From assembly GCF_020982545.1 (NCBI RefSeq), contig NZ_JAJKLK010000024.1:186001-250000 (forward strand): a stretch of 64,000 nt of DNA, given 5' to 3'. The stretch is from Streptomyces sp. MNU76 (GTDB lineage Bacteria; Actinomycetota; Actinomycetes; Streptomycetales; Streptomycetaceae). Made by a program: the position numbers and the translations under genes. The number at the start of each line of letters is the position of its first letter. Positions within the stretch are counted from its first letter, which is position 1. The notes beneath the pieces are model-generated. The model saw nothing but the letters and a program-made list of their open reading frames with translations, was not told the origin of the DNA and made no database searches. Shown piece by piece: positions 19,451 through 27,211 of this stretch.

Positions 19451-20499
19451 CAGTGTCCTCCTGACACGGTGACGACGCGAGCGGATGCCCTGATGGCGTC
19501 AAGAAGTCCGGCGGTGCACAGGGTGTCGGCGTTGGACGTCGCTGCCGAGTTCGGCACGCCGGCCCGGCGGGCTCGGACCTCGGCGGTGAAAGCGGCAGCC
19601 GATCGGGCGAACTGGTCGGCGGCCGGCGTCACGATCTCCTCGGCATGGTCCTGTTCATCGATGCGCAGCACCGGCTGGTGGGTCGCGGGTGGGGTGAACG
19701 CGCGCTCCAGCAGCAGCTGGGCGGACGAGCCCCACAGCCGGTAGCGGGAACCGTAGCCGTGCCGGAAGCCGAACTCGGCGGTCACGACCACGTCGCCGGT
19801 CGTGAGCAGCGCGCTGCCGGACACGTCGACTCCGGTGACCGGATCCACGTGCAGCACCGCGCCGACGACCTCGATCTCATTGCCGAACAACAGTTGTGCC
19901 GCCCGGATCGGGTAGACACCGGCGTCCAGCAACGCCCCGCCGCCCAGTTCGGGCCGGTAACGCACGTCGGCGGCGGGAAGCGGCGGGAAGCAGAACGAGC
20001 TGGTGAAGTTCCGAGGCTCGCCGATGCGACCGGCGGTCACCAGGTTCCGCACGACGGCGTGCACCGGGTGGTGCAGGAACGTGAAGTTCTCCCGCAGCAC
20101 GAGGTTGTTCACTTCGGCCAGCCGCACCAGGTCAGCGGTGTCGGCGGCGCACGTCGTCAGCGGTTTCTCCGCCAGGACGTGCTTTCCGGCCGCGAGCGCG
20201 GCCGCAGCCCACTCGTGATGGAGGGAGTTCGGCAGTGGGACGTACACGGCGTCGATGTCGGCGCGCTCCAACAGCGCCGCGTACCCTTCGATCGGCTCGC
20301 CGCCGAACCGCTCGGTGAACGCCTCGGCCCTCGACCGGTCCCGGCTCGCGATGGCCGCGACCGACACCCCGGCCGTACCGGTCAGAGCGGGGAGCATGCG
20401 CCGCCAGGCGATGGACGCCGCCCCCAGCACACCGATCCGCACCGTCGCCGTCGGGTCGAAGTCCGCCCCGGGGGCGGGTTCCGCGAGAGGCCGGACCAT
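19450..20499 (-). CDS. dTDP-sugar 3-ketoreductase (Gfo/Idh/MocA family)
   Basis: A 349-residue Gfo/Idh/MocA oxidoreductase. It has the Rossmann motif GVLGAASIAWRRM, the EKP motif (HVLAEKPLTT), and the late GGGALLDAGVYPI segment typical of deoxysugar 3-ketoreductases. It works right after the 2,3-dehydratase, reducing the 3-keto group of the 2-deoxy-3,4-diketo sugar. ATG 20499 overlaps the dehydratase stop (ATGA), the usual dehydratase/3-ketoreductase pairing in 2,6-dideoxysugar cassettes. Confidence 0.9.
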   Translation of the reverse strand: MVRPLAEPAPGADFDPTATVRIGVLGAASIAWRRMLPALTGTAGVSVAAIASRDRSRAEAFTERFGGEPIEGYAALLERADIDAVYVPLPNSLHHEWAAAALAAGKHVLAEKPLTTCAADTADLVRLAEVNNLVLRENFTFLHHPVHAVVRNLVTAGRIGEPRNFTSSFCFPPLPAADVRYRPELGGGALLDAGVYPIRAAQLLFGNEIEVVGAVLHVDPVTGVDVSGSALLTTGDVVVTAEFGFRHGYGSRYRLWGSSAQLLLERAFTPPATHQPVLRIDEQDHAEEIVTPAADQFARSAAAFTAEVRARRAGVPNSAATSNADTLCTAGLLDAIRASARVVTVSGGH

Positions 20500-22001
20500 C
20501 AGGCGCCCCCACCCGGCGCGACCGCACTGGCGCCATCGAGGTGAGCGACGAGGCTGTGCAGGCACGCCACCAGACTGCGGGCCTGCACGTTCACGTAGTG
20601 GCTGTGCCGTAGCAACCCGACGATCTGGGCCATGGTCATCCACCGGTGCCGGGCCGGTCCGGCACCGTGCGCCACCACCGGGTCGACCTCGACGATCACG
20701 TGCCGGGTACGGGCGTGGAAGAACCGGCCGCCCTCCTCGGAGAGCTCGGTGTCGAACCGGATCCGGTCGGCCGGCGCGGCCAGCACGTCGTCCAGGAAGG
20801 GCGGCCTGGCCTCGGGCGGCAGGTGCTCATAGCTTTCCGGCGTGCACTGCACCGTCGGTGCCAGCTCGACGAAGTCCACGAGCCCCGGCTCCGCCTGGAC
20901 GCCGACCAGTATGTGCAACACCCCGGAGAACCGGGCGACCAGGAACGCCACGACGCCGAGCCCGTGCGGGGCGAGGACCGGCTGCGTCCAGCTGTCGATC
21001 TCGCGGCCCCCGCCGTCCACCGCGACCGCGCGGACGTCGAAGAAGACGCCCGTGTCATGAGTGATCCGGTCGGGCTTCCGGCGCCAGCCGCGCACCTCGC
21101 GCAGCGGGATCGGGGTGGCCTCGACCTCGCGGCGGGACCGCAGGTCGGTGATCCAGCTCAGGATCTCGCCGTCGGTGTGCAGCGCGCCCCACTCCGTTCC
21201 GATCGACCGCAGGAGGGCCGCCCGGAACCCGGACGCGCCACAGTCCAGCTCGCCCACGAGGTTCGGTCCGGAGAAGGACAGGCAGGACAGCACCGTGCGC
21301 GTGTTCATGTTGACCAGGTGGTCCTCGGTGAGCAGCGCGTGCACCTGACCCAGTGACAGCCAGCAGAAGCCGGGCAGCACCTCGACGTCCCCGGTGGTCT
21401 CCACGACGATGTTGCGGTTGCGTTTGCGGTAGAACCACGAGCCTTGCTCGGACTGCAGCACGTCGGCGAGCACCGCCTGCGGTGGCGCGGACAGGAACAT
21501 GTCCACATAGGGCACCGGGCGGCCGCGGTGTACCGCGGTGTAGTTGCTCTGCGTGGCCTGCACGGTCGGGGACAGTTGCACCACGTTGCAGTTGCCCGGC
21601 TCCATCTTGGCCTGCATCAGGCAGTGCAGCACCCCGTCGAACTCCTTGACCAGGATGCCCAGCACGCCGGTCTCCGGCTGATTGATGATCGGCTGCGACC
21701 AGCTCGCCACCGGGCCGTGAGCGGCGGCCACCGACACGCCCTCGACGGCGAAGAACTTTCCGCTGTCGTGCACCAGGTTGCCGGTGTCGTCAGCGAAACG
21801 CCAGCCGACCAGGTCGGCGAAGTCGATACCGGTGACCGTGGTGGTCCTGGCCACGGCCAGCCGTTCGGCGAACCAGGACCGGAAGTCCGGTGTGGCCGTC
21901 ACGGTGCCCTGGGTGGACAGTGCTGATCGGACGACACGCAGCGCCGCCGACGGGTCGTGGGTCCGAAGCAGACCACCGGGCGTGACCGGGGATGCGGTCA
22001 T
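20499..22001 (-). CDS. NDP-hexose 2,3-dehydratase
   Basis: A 500-residue protein made of two homologous halves, as in the known 2,3-dehydratases of 2,6-dideoxysugar pathways. GWRFADDTGNLVHDSGKFF matches GWRRKPDRITHDTGVFF, SWSQPIINQ matches SWTQPVLAP, and QLSPTVQATQSNY matches ELAPTVQCTPESY. It removes the C2 hydroxyl from dTDP-4-keto-6-deoxyglucose, which makes the sugar 2-deoxy. ATG 22001 fits the family N-terminus; its upstream gap holds the MITE. Confidence 0.93.
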   Translation of the reverse strand: MTASPVTPGGLLRTHDPSAALRVVRSALSTQGTVTATPDFRSWFAERLAVARTTTVTGIDFADLVGWRFADDTGNLVHDSGKFFAVEGVSVAAAHGPVASWSQPIINQPETGVLGILVKEFDGVLHCLMQAKMEPGNCNVVQLSPTVQATQSNYTAVHRGRPVPYVDMFLSAPPQAVLADVLQSEQGSWFYRKRNRNIVVETTGDVEVLPGFCWLSLGQVHALLTEDHLVNMNTRTVLSCLSFSGPNLVGELDCGASGFRAALLRSIGTEWGALHTDGEILSWITDLRSRREVEATPIPLREVRGWRRKPDRITHDTGVFFDVRAVAVDGGGREIDSWTQPVLAPHGLGVVAFLVARFSGVLHILVGVQAEPGLVDFVELAPTVQCTPESYEHLPPEARPPFLDDVLAAPADRIRFDTELSEEGGRFFHARTRHVIVEVDPVVAHGAGPARHRWMTMAQIVGLLRHSHYVNVQARSLVACLHSLVAHLDGASAVAPGGGA

Positions 22002-22528
22002 TCGGACTCCTTCGTGGATACCCCGACCTTCAGGCCGGGAAGAGAACGGACTTCTGCGGAGCAGCACAGGAAACGGGGTTCACCCGGAGGACGAACGGGC
22101 GTCGTGTGCCTTCGGTCAGCCGCTCCGGGGCGAAACGACGCTGCGGACCGGCCTAGGGGGTGTTTCGAAAGTCCTGTGCGGTGCCCGCGGTGTCCGGTGC
22201 GTGCTCTCGGCGTGCCGGACGAAAGCCCTCGTACTGGACGTACTTGGGGTTTCGGCCGGTGCGGCGAGAGTGCGTGCCGGGCGCCGTGGGTGCTGTGCGG
22301 GACTTTCGAAACACCCCCTAGCACCGGGCCGGCGGGTACGAAGGCTGTGGCGCTCGTGCAAGACCGATGGCCGGTGCCGGCATTCCGGTCACCGCTGTGA
22401 AAGCGGGTCGACAACGGGCCGTGCGGCAGAAGGTGCGACTCGCGAGGGTCGGATCTCCCTGCCAAAGCCAGGAGAGCGGTCAAGGTTCCTCCGGTTCCCG
22501 GCTGGGGAAGGGCTGCCACCGGCAGCCG
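22002..22528. other. Gap between 2,3-dehydratase and glycosyltransferase
   Basis: This 527-base gap holds the MITE. The flanks (22002-22152 and 22322-22528) show no gene I can support. The leader of the 2,3-dehydratase must lie in 22002-22152; I see no clear promoter. Confidence 0.6.
22153..22321. mobile_element. Hairpin MITE with 17-bp terminal inverted repeats and CTAG target duplication
   Basis: GGGGTGTTTCGAAAGTC at 22157-22173 is exactly repeated in inverse at 22301-22317, and both ends are flanked by CTAG (22153-22156, 22318-22321). An imperfect inverted repeat continues inward for tens of bases, with most mismatches being transitions that allow G-T pairing, so nearly the whole 161-bp element can fold. 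No transposase fits inside, so it must be moved in trans, plausibly by an IS5-family element; that family link rests on target preference and end sequence. Confidence 0.8.
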
Positions 22529-23782
22529 TCAGCGCCAGGTGACGGCGTGCTTCTCGATGACGTCCGCGGCGGCGGCCACGCCTCGATCAGCGCGCACCGC
22601 CGCCGCCAGCGCCGCCGCCCGAGTGGCGATCGCCGGATCGCCAATGGCGGTTCGCACGGCGGCGGTCAGCCGGTCGCCGGTCAACCGGGAGAACGGCACC
22701 GGCGGCGGTGCGACGCCCAGCGTGGCCATTCGGCTCGCCCACACCGGCTGGTCCGCAAAGCAAGGTACGACGACCTGTGGCACGCCGGCGGACACCACGG
22801 CCGCGGTGGTGCCCTGGCCGCCGTGGTGCAGTACGGCGGCGGCGCGGGGCAGCAGCCAGACGAAATCGGCGCTCTCGGTCCGGATCGCCTCGACGCCGGC
22901 GGGCAGCGGGTCGTCCGGGCCGCCGACGACCACCAGCCGGTGTCCGGTCGCCGCCGCAGCCGCCACGCTCGCCGCGAGGAGGCCGGGACCGTCCACCGCC
23001 CAGGAGCTGCCGAAGGTGGCCACCAGCGGCGGACCGCCGCGTTCGACGAACTCGGTGACCTCCGCCGGATTGTCCCAACGCGCGTTGTCCGACCAGTACC
23101 CGGTGATGTGACAGTGCTCCGGCCAGTCCGTGGGCGGCGCGACCACGTGCGGGCTGAACTGGTACAGCAGCGGCCGGGTGACCCCGTCGTCACGGAAGGG
23201 TGAGCGGAGCCCGAGTCGCGGCAGCCCGGCGGCGGTCCGGCCGCGGTTCACGCTGGGCCGGTACACCAGCCACTCCAGCGCGCCCATGGCCCGGTGGGTG
23301 AACCGGTTGTAACCGCCGCCCAGCGACAGCTCCGGCGCGCCCAGCGCGGGCCACGCGGCGGTCTCGGTCACCGGCCAGGACGCGACCGAACACCACGGCA
23401 CGTCGGGCCGGGCCAGCGCGCCGATCCGGGTCAGCGTGGTGTTGACGACCATGTCCGCGCCCTCGCCGGCGGCCACCATCTCGTCGATGAGGGCCTGCTG
23501 CTGGGCACCGGTCATCCGTGGCGCCGCCATGGCCATCCGGTACATCGACGGCCCACGCCGCAGGGCGGCCCGCACCTTCGGGTCGCGCAGCACCGACTCG
23601 GCGAAGCCGGCGGGCAGCGCTTGGAGAGCCCGGAAGCCGAGACCGGCCCGGTCGGCCATGCTCCTGAACTCCGCCCCGGCTGCCAGTACCACCTCGTGCC
23701 CACGAGCCTTCAGCTCGACGCCGAGCACCACGAACGGCTGCACGTCACCGCGCGAACCAATGGTCAGCAGGACGATCCGCAT
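22529..23782 (-). CDS. Macrolide glycosyltransferase (GT1, GT-B fold)
   Basis: A 417-residue GT-B glycosyltransferase. The N-terminus (MRIVLLTIGSRGDVQPF) is typical of actinobacterial natural-product and sterol GTs. The C-terminal domain has the nucleotide-sugar motif LLPRAAAVLHHGGQGTT and CFADQPVWASRM. It probably moves the dideoxy-D-sugar from dTDP to the macrolide. ATG 23782 has the site GAGGAG. Just upstream lie the last codons of a carbamoyltransferase, then a promoter-like box shared with 18468-18502, so this gene now appears to use the promoter of a deleted carbamoyltransferase. Confidence 0.92.
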   Translation of the reverse strand: MRIVLLTIGSRGDVQPFVVLGVELKARGHEVVLAAGAEFRSMADRAGLGFRALQALPAGFAESVLRDPKVRAALRRGPSMYRMAMAAPRMTGAQQQALIDEMVAAGEGADMVVNTTLTRIGALARPDVPWCSVASWPVTETAAWPALGAPELSLGGGYNRFTHRAMGALEWLVYRPSVNRGRTAAGLPRLGLRSPFRDDGVTRPLLYQFSPHVVAPPTDWPEHCHITGYWSDNARWDNPAEVTEFVERGGPPLVATFGSSWAVDGPGLLAASVAAAAATGHRLVVVGGPDDPLPAGVEAIRTESADFVWLLPRAAAVLHHGGQGTTAAVVSAGVPQVVVPCFADQPVWASRMATLGVAPPPVPFSRLTGDRLTAAVRTAIGDPAIATRAAALAAAVRADRGVAAAADVIEKHAVTWR

Positions 23783-23855
23783 CGTTCTCCTCGAGTCCGT
23801 CACTCCGCCGGACGGGCGTCAGACCGGGGTCAGCGTCAGGTACCGCTGCTGCCAG
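23767..23855. repeat. Copy B of the 89-bp carbamoyltransferase/glycosyltransferase junction
   Basis: Same orientation as 16296-16384, with 86 of 89 bases identical. Here the glycosyltransferase side is intact and the carbamoyltransferase side is truncated, the reverse of copy A. Confidence 0.92.
23819..23854 (-). pseudogene. Carbamoyltransferase 3'-end remnant
   Basis: The last codons read WQQRYLTLTPV and stop, matching the end of the intact carbamoyltransferase (which ends in A instead of V). Upstream, about 60 bases of unrelated scar separate it from the duplicated promoter-like box at 23917-23951. The body of the gene, about 2 kb, has been lost here. Confidence 0.85.
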
Positions 23856-23916
23856 TGGTCCTCGCCCGTCGATGGGCTGACAGGCCGCTCGCCATCGAGC
23901 GGTCCCGGCCAGGCCG

Positions 23917-23951
23917 AGCCTAGGCGGGACGGATAGCGTCCGAATATCGCC
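23917..23951 (-). promoter_or_regulatory. Duplicated promoter-like box upstream of the glycosyltransferase (copy B)
   Basis: Matches 18468-18502, with a 22-base perfect run. The minus strand carries TAGGCT as a possible -10. The rest of the 489-base gap 23783-24271 holds the carbamoyltransferase remnant, a scar and the hairpin at 24159-24186; I see no gene in it. Confidence 0.45.
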
Positions 23952-24158
23952 GGACAGCGGACCCGGCAACCACGACACTCCAGGCATCTGGTGTTCGCCG
24001 CGAAGTGCTCGCTCGTCTCGCCCCACTCGTTCCGTGTGGTCGTGCCCGTCAGTGGAATCCAGCAGGCTGCCGTACTCCCGCACCCCGGGCCATTGCGTCT
24101 TCACATCGCCGACCGGCTGTGTGAGAAGGCATCCATCCGGCAGACCGCCAACGCACGA

Positions 24159-24186
24159 CGCTCGGCTGGGAAACCCCAGCCGAGCG
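24159..24186 (-). terminator. Hairpin downstream of the O-methyltransferase
   Basis: A perfect 12-bp stem (CGCTCGGCTGGG with its complement) and a 4-base loop AAAC lie 86 bases past the stop of the O-methyltransferase. This suggests the glycosyltransferase further on is transcribed separately. Confidence 0.7.
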
Positions 24187-24271
24187 CCTCACTGAGCTAC
24201 TGGACCCAGCCAGCTGACCAGCAGTGTTGCAACGATCCCTCGAATTCGCCCTCGACCGGGGCCCGGCGCCG

Positions 24272-24940
24272 TCAGGCGTCTTTGCGCCGGGCGAGCGTGA
24301 TGCCGTCGGCCATGGTGAGCATGCTCAGGTCCACCCGCTCGTCCGCGTGCAGGCGGGCGTTGAGTTCACGGATACCCGCGGTGTCGGCGTCCGTGAACTG
24401 CGGATCGGTGACCCGGCCGAAGAAGAGCGTGTTGTCCACGACGACGAGGCCGCCGGGTGCGAGCAGTTCCAGGGACAGCTCGTAGTAGCGAAGGTAGTTG
24501 GCCTTGTCCGCGTCGATGAACACCAGGTCGAAGACGCCCTGGCCCTCGTCGGCGAGCAGCTTCTCCAGGGTCTTTGCCGCGTCGCCCACCCGGAGGTCGA
24601 TCAGGCCGTCCACCCCGGCCCGCTTCCAGAACTCCGCGCCGATCGACGGCCAGCGGTCGGTGATGTCGCATGTCACCAGTCGTCCGTCGGCCGGCAGGGC
24701 GCGGGCCATGCACAGGGTGCTGTAGCCGGTGAAGGTGCCGATCTCCAGGACCGCGGCCGCCCGGGTGAGCCGGACCAACAGCGCGAGGAACTGCCCTTCC
24801 TCCGCGGGTACTTGAAGGGCGACGCCGCCGGGCAGCTCGGCGGTCGCTTCGCGCAGTTCCAGCAGGAGGTCGTCCTCGCGCAGCGAGGTCTGCCTGACGT
24901 ACTCGAGAAGCCGTGGCGTCATGCCGATCTGCTCAGCCAT
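24272..24940 (-). CDS. fkbG: FkbG-type O-methyltransferase for methoxymalonyl-ACP
   Basis: A 222-residue class I SAM methyltransferase of the caffeoyl-CoA/FkbG type. Motif I is EIGTFTGYST, then DLVFIDADKANY with metal-binding acid residues, and VVDNTLFFGRV. It should methylate the hydroxyl of hydroxymalonyl-ACP, the step missing from the fkbK-J-I-H set at 10.5-13.9 kb. Separation from that set by the whole sugar region is unusual. Methylation of another macrolide or sugar hydroxyl cannot be excluded, but FkbG similarity is strong. ATG 24940 matches the family start (MAEQIGMTPRLL). Confidence 0.85.
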   Translation of the reverse strand: MAEQIGMTPRLLEYVRQTSLREDDLLLELREATAELPGGVALQVPAEEGQFLALLVRLTRAAAVLEIGTFTGYSTLCMARALPADGRLVTCDITDRWPSIGAEFWKRAGVDGLIDLRVGDAAKTLEKLLADEGQGVFDLVFIDADKANYLRYYELSLELLAPGGLVVVDNTLFFGRVTDPQFTDADTAGIRELNARLHADERVDLSMLTMADGITLARRKDA

Positions 24941-25056
24941 GGGGGATCTCCGTCCCGGTGGGAGTCGGTGTGAGCGGCACGCCGGGCGGCGGGGGAGCGC
25001 CGGACGGCGAGCCGTGCGTGCTCGGGTACGGCCCGCCTCGGCGTCGTTCCGCGCGG

Positions 25057-25380
25057 TCAGCGCCCGGCGTGCCCGGGGGTGGGGGAAATCTGGGGGCCGT
25101 GGCCGCCCACGCCCTCGTCGTCCGCGCCGTGCCACAGCCTGGCGTCGTAGGGAATGTCGGACACCGCGATGATGGCTGGATCTCCGGTCGATGGGCGGGC
25201 CGACATGGTGTCGGCCGGTTCACCGACGAGCGCGCGGACATGGAGGCGCAGCCGTTCCACATCGTCGGCCAGTCTGGTGAGCGCGGGAGGCTCGCCGAAT
25301 CCGGAGGACCGCAGTGAGCCGACGCAGTGCGCCAGCCGGTCCACGGTACCGAGCAGTTCTCTGATGGCGGCTGGGGGCAT
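25057..25380 (-). CDS. Hypothetical 107-residue protein
   Basis: ATG 25380 has a strong GGAGGAAG site. The first ~55 residues are helical with Leu/Val spacing (LLGTVDRLAHCVGSL, LADDVERLRLHVRALVG); the C-terminal half is polar and ends in Pro/Gly/His-rich sequence. I do not recognise a family. It lies 20 bases after the type II thioesterase stop and before fkbG on the same strand, so it is probably part of the cluster. No catalytic motif or signal peptide is visible. Confidence 0.65.
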   Translation of the reverse strand: MPPAAIRELLGTVDRLAHCVGSLRSSGFGEPPALTRLADDVERLRLHVRALVGEPADTMSARPSTGDPAIIAVSDIPYDARLWHGADDEGVGGHGPQISPTPGHAGR

Positions 25381-25400
25381 CGAGCTTCCTCCGAGTCTGC

Positions 25401-26186
25401 CTAATGAGTGCCCGCGCCGAAGACCGGGAGCGAGCTCAGGCGATCGCGGACCGTGCTGTGCACCGCGTCCGGATGATCGTTGAGAAAGAAGTGACCGCCC
25501 TTGAACACCTGCGTGGTGAACGGCCCCTCCGTGTACTCGCGCCACGCCTCGACCTCCGCCACGGCCGCACGCGGGTCGGCGTCCCCCGTCAGCGCCACCA
25601 CCGGGCAGCGCAGTGGCGGCCCGGGCACATGTACATAGGTCTCCGCCGCGCGATAGTCGCCGCGTATGGCGGGCATGACCATCTGGAGGATCTCCGGGTC
25701 GGCCAGTGCCATGGCGCCGGATCCGCCCAGCAGCTCCAACTCCCGCAGAATTCCCCGGTCGTCGCGCTGGTGGATGTACTCACTGCGCTCGAAGCGCGGC
25801 GCCCGGCGCCCGGAGAGGAACACGGTGACCGGGCTGTTCGCCCCGCCCTCCCGCTCCAGTCGGCGTGCCACCTCGTAGGCGAGGGTGGCGCCCATGCTGT
25901 GCCCGAACAGCGCCAGCGGCCGGTCGTCGGCCGATGCGGTCAGGACCGACACCAGCCGGTCGACCAGCTCCGGAACGTTGTCGACGCACTTCTCGGCCCG
26001 CCGGTCCTGACGGCCCGGGTACTGCACGGCCAGCACCTCCGCCGTGGGCGGCAGAGCGTTCGCCATGGCGTGGTAGGCACTCGCCGATCCGCCGGCGTGC
26101 GGGAAACAGACGAGTCGTGCCCGGGCCCGGGGGGCGGCCACGAAGCACCGGAGCCACAGGTCCGGTTCCTCGGCGCTTCGATCCAT
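25401..26186 (-). CDS. Type II thioesterase
   Basis: A 261-residue alpha/beta hydrolase of the PKS/NRPS editing thioesterase family. It has CFPHAGGSAS, the nucleophile GHSMGA, the Asp region TGDADPRA and the final His in GGHFFLNDH. It hydrolyses wrong or stalled acyl groups from carrier proteins. ATG 26186 follows GAAGGA; an earlier in-frame ATG (26213) lacks as good a site. It reads divergently from the metallophosphoesterase at 26357. Confidence 0.92.
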   Translation of the reverse strand: MDRSAEEPDLWLRCFVAAPRARARLVCFPHAGGSASAYHAMANALPPTAEVLAVQYPGRQDRRAEKCVDNVPELVDRLVSVLTASADDRPLALFGHSMGATLAYEVARRLEREGGANSPVTVFLSGRRAPRFERSEYIHQRDDRGILRELELLGGSGAMALADPEILQMVMPAIRGDYRAAETYVHVPGPPLRCPVVALTGDADPRAAVAEVEAWREYTEGPFTTQVFKGGHFFLNDHPDAVHSTVRDRLSSLPVFGAGTH

Positions 26187-26356
26187 CGTCCGTCCTTCGC
26201 CCTGGTAGGTCATGTGCCTGCCGGCAACGTAACGGAGGTTAGGCAGCCCGAATCGGTGGCGGCCACCCCTAGCCACCCCCTACGACCCCCAGAGATCCTT
26301 CCAGCCACCCCAGATCCGCTGCCTCGGCGCGGGGAGCAGCCGGTAGAAAGTGCTGC

Positions 26357-27211
26357 ATGAGATCTTCCGGACGGGTATCAGGCAGGCTCATGGCAACAAG
26401 TGATCTTCATGTGGCCTATCCGGAGAACCGGCACATCGTGGCCGGCATGCGTCCCCAGTCCGACGACGACTGGCTCATCGTGGCCGGCGACGTCGGTGAG
26501 ATTACCGAGGACTTCACGTGGGCGCTGACCCTGTTGCGAGAACGATTCGACACTGTGATCTGGGCACCGGGGAACCACGAACTCTGGACCCCTCCCAGCG
26601 ACCCCGTTCAGTTACGCGGGGAGGAACGCTACCGCCATCTCGTGGACATCTGCCGCGGGCTCGGCGTCCTCACCCCCGAGGACCCGTACCCCGTGTGGGA
26701 CGGACCGGGCGGCCCCGTCACCGTCGCACCCCTCTTCGTCCTCTACGACTACAGTTTCCGCACTCCCACCGCCGCGACCAAGGAGCAGGCGCTCGCGCAG
26801 GCCTACGAGGCCGGTGTGGTGTGCACCGACGAGATGCTCCTGCACCCCGACCCGTACCCGAGCCGCGAGGCGTGGTGCCACGCCCGGCTGGTGGAGACCG
26901 AGCGCCGGCTCGCCGAGCGCGATCCCGAGCTGCCGACCGTACTGGTCAACCACTTTCCCCTGGTACGGGATCCGACAAGGGTCCTGTACCACCCGGAGTT
27001 CGCCCAGTGGTGCGGAACCGAACAGACCGCCAAGTGGCATGTGCGGTTCGACGCCAAGGTCGTGGTCTACGGGCATCTGCACATCCCCCGCACCACCTGG
27101 CACGACGGAGTCCGCTTCGAGGAGGTCTCGGTCGGCTACCCCCGCGAGCACCGGCAGCGCGGCATGCCCCGAGGCGTCCTGCGCCAGATCCTTCCGGCGG
27201 TGACCGCGTGA
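26357..27211 (+). CDS. Calcineurin-like metallophosphoesterase next to a phosphopantetheinyl transferase
   Basis: A 284-residue metallophosphoesterase. The metal ligands are visible in order: SDLHV (Asp16, His18), GDVGE (Asp45), GNHE (Asn73, His74), NHFPL and GHLH. ATG 26357 gives a plausible length but no strong ribosome site. The stop overlaps the GTG of the phosphopantetheinyl transferase, a pairing I know from other Streptomyces clusters. The substrate is unknown. Codon 86 (26612-26614) is TTA, so translation should depend on the bldA tRNA. Confidence 0.88.
   Translation: MRSSGRVSGRLMATSDLHVAYPENRHIVAGMRPQSDDDWLIVAGDVGEITEDFTWALTLLRERFDTVIWAPGNHELWTPPSDPVQLRGEERYRHLVDICRGLGVLTPEDPYPVWDGPGGPVTVAPLFVLYDYSFRTPTAATKEQALAQAYEAGVVCTDEMLLHPDPYPSREAWCHARLVETERRLAERDPELPTVLVNHFPLVRDPTRVLYHPEFAQWCGTEQTAKWHVRFDAKVVVYGHLHIPRTTWHDGVRFEEVSVGYPREHRQRGMPRGVLRQILPAVTA

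Noticed and set aside
22153..22321. The inverted repeat read as a terminator of the glycosyltransferase gene
   Set aside because: The arms are about 130 bases apart and flanked by a CTAG duplication, which fits a transposable element better than a terminator.
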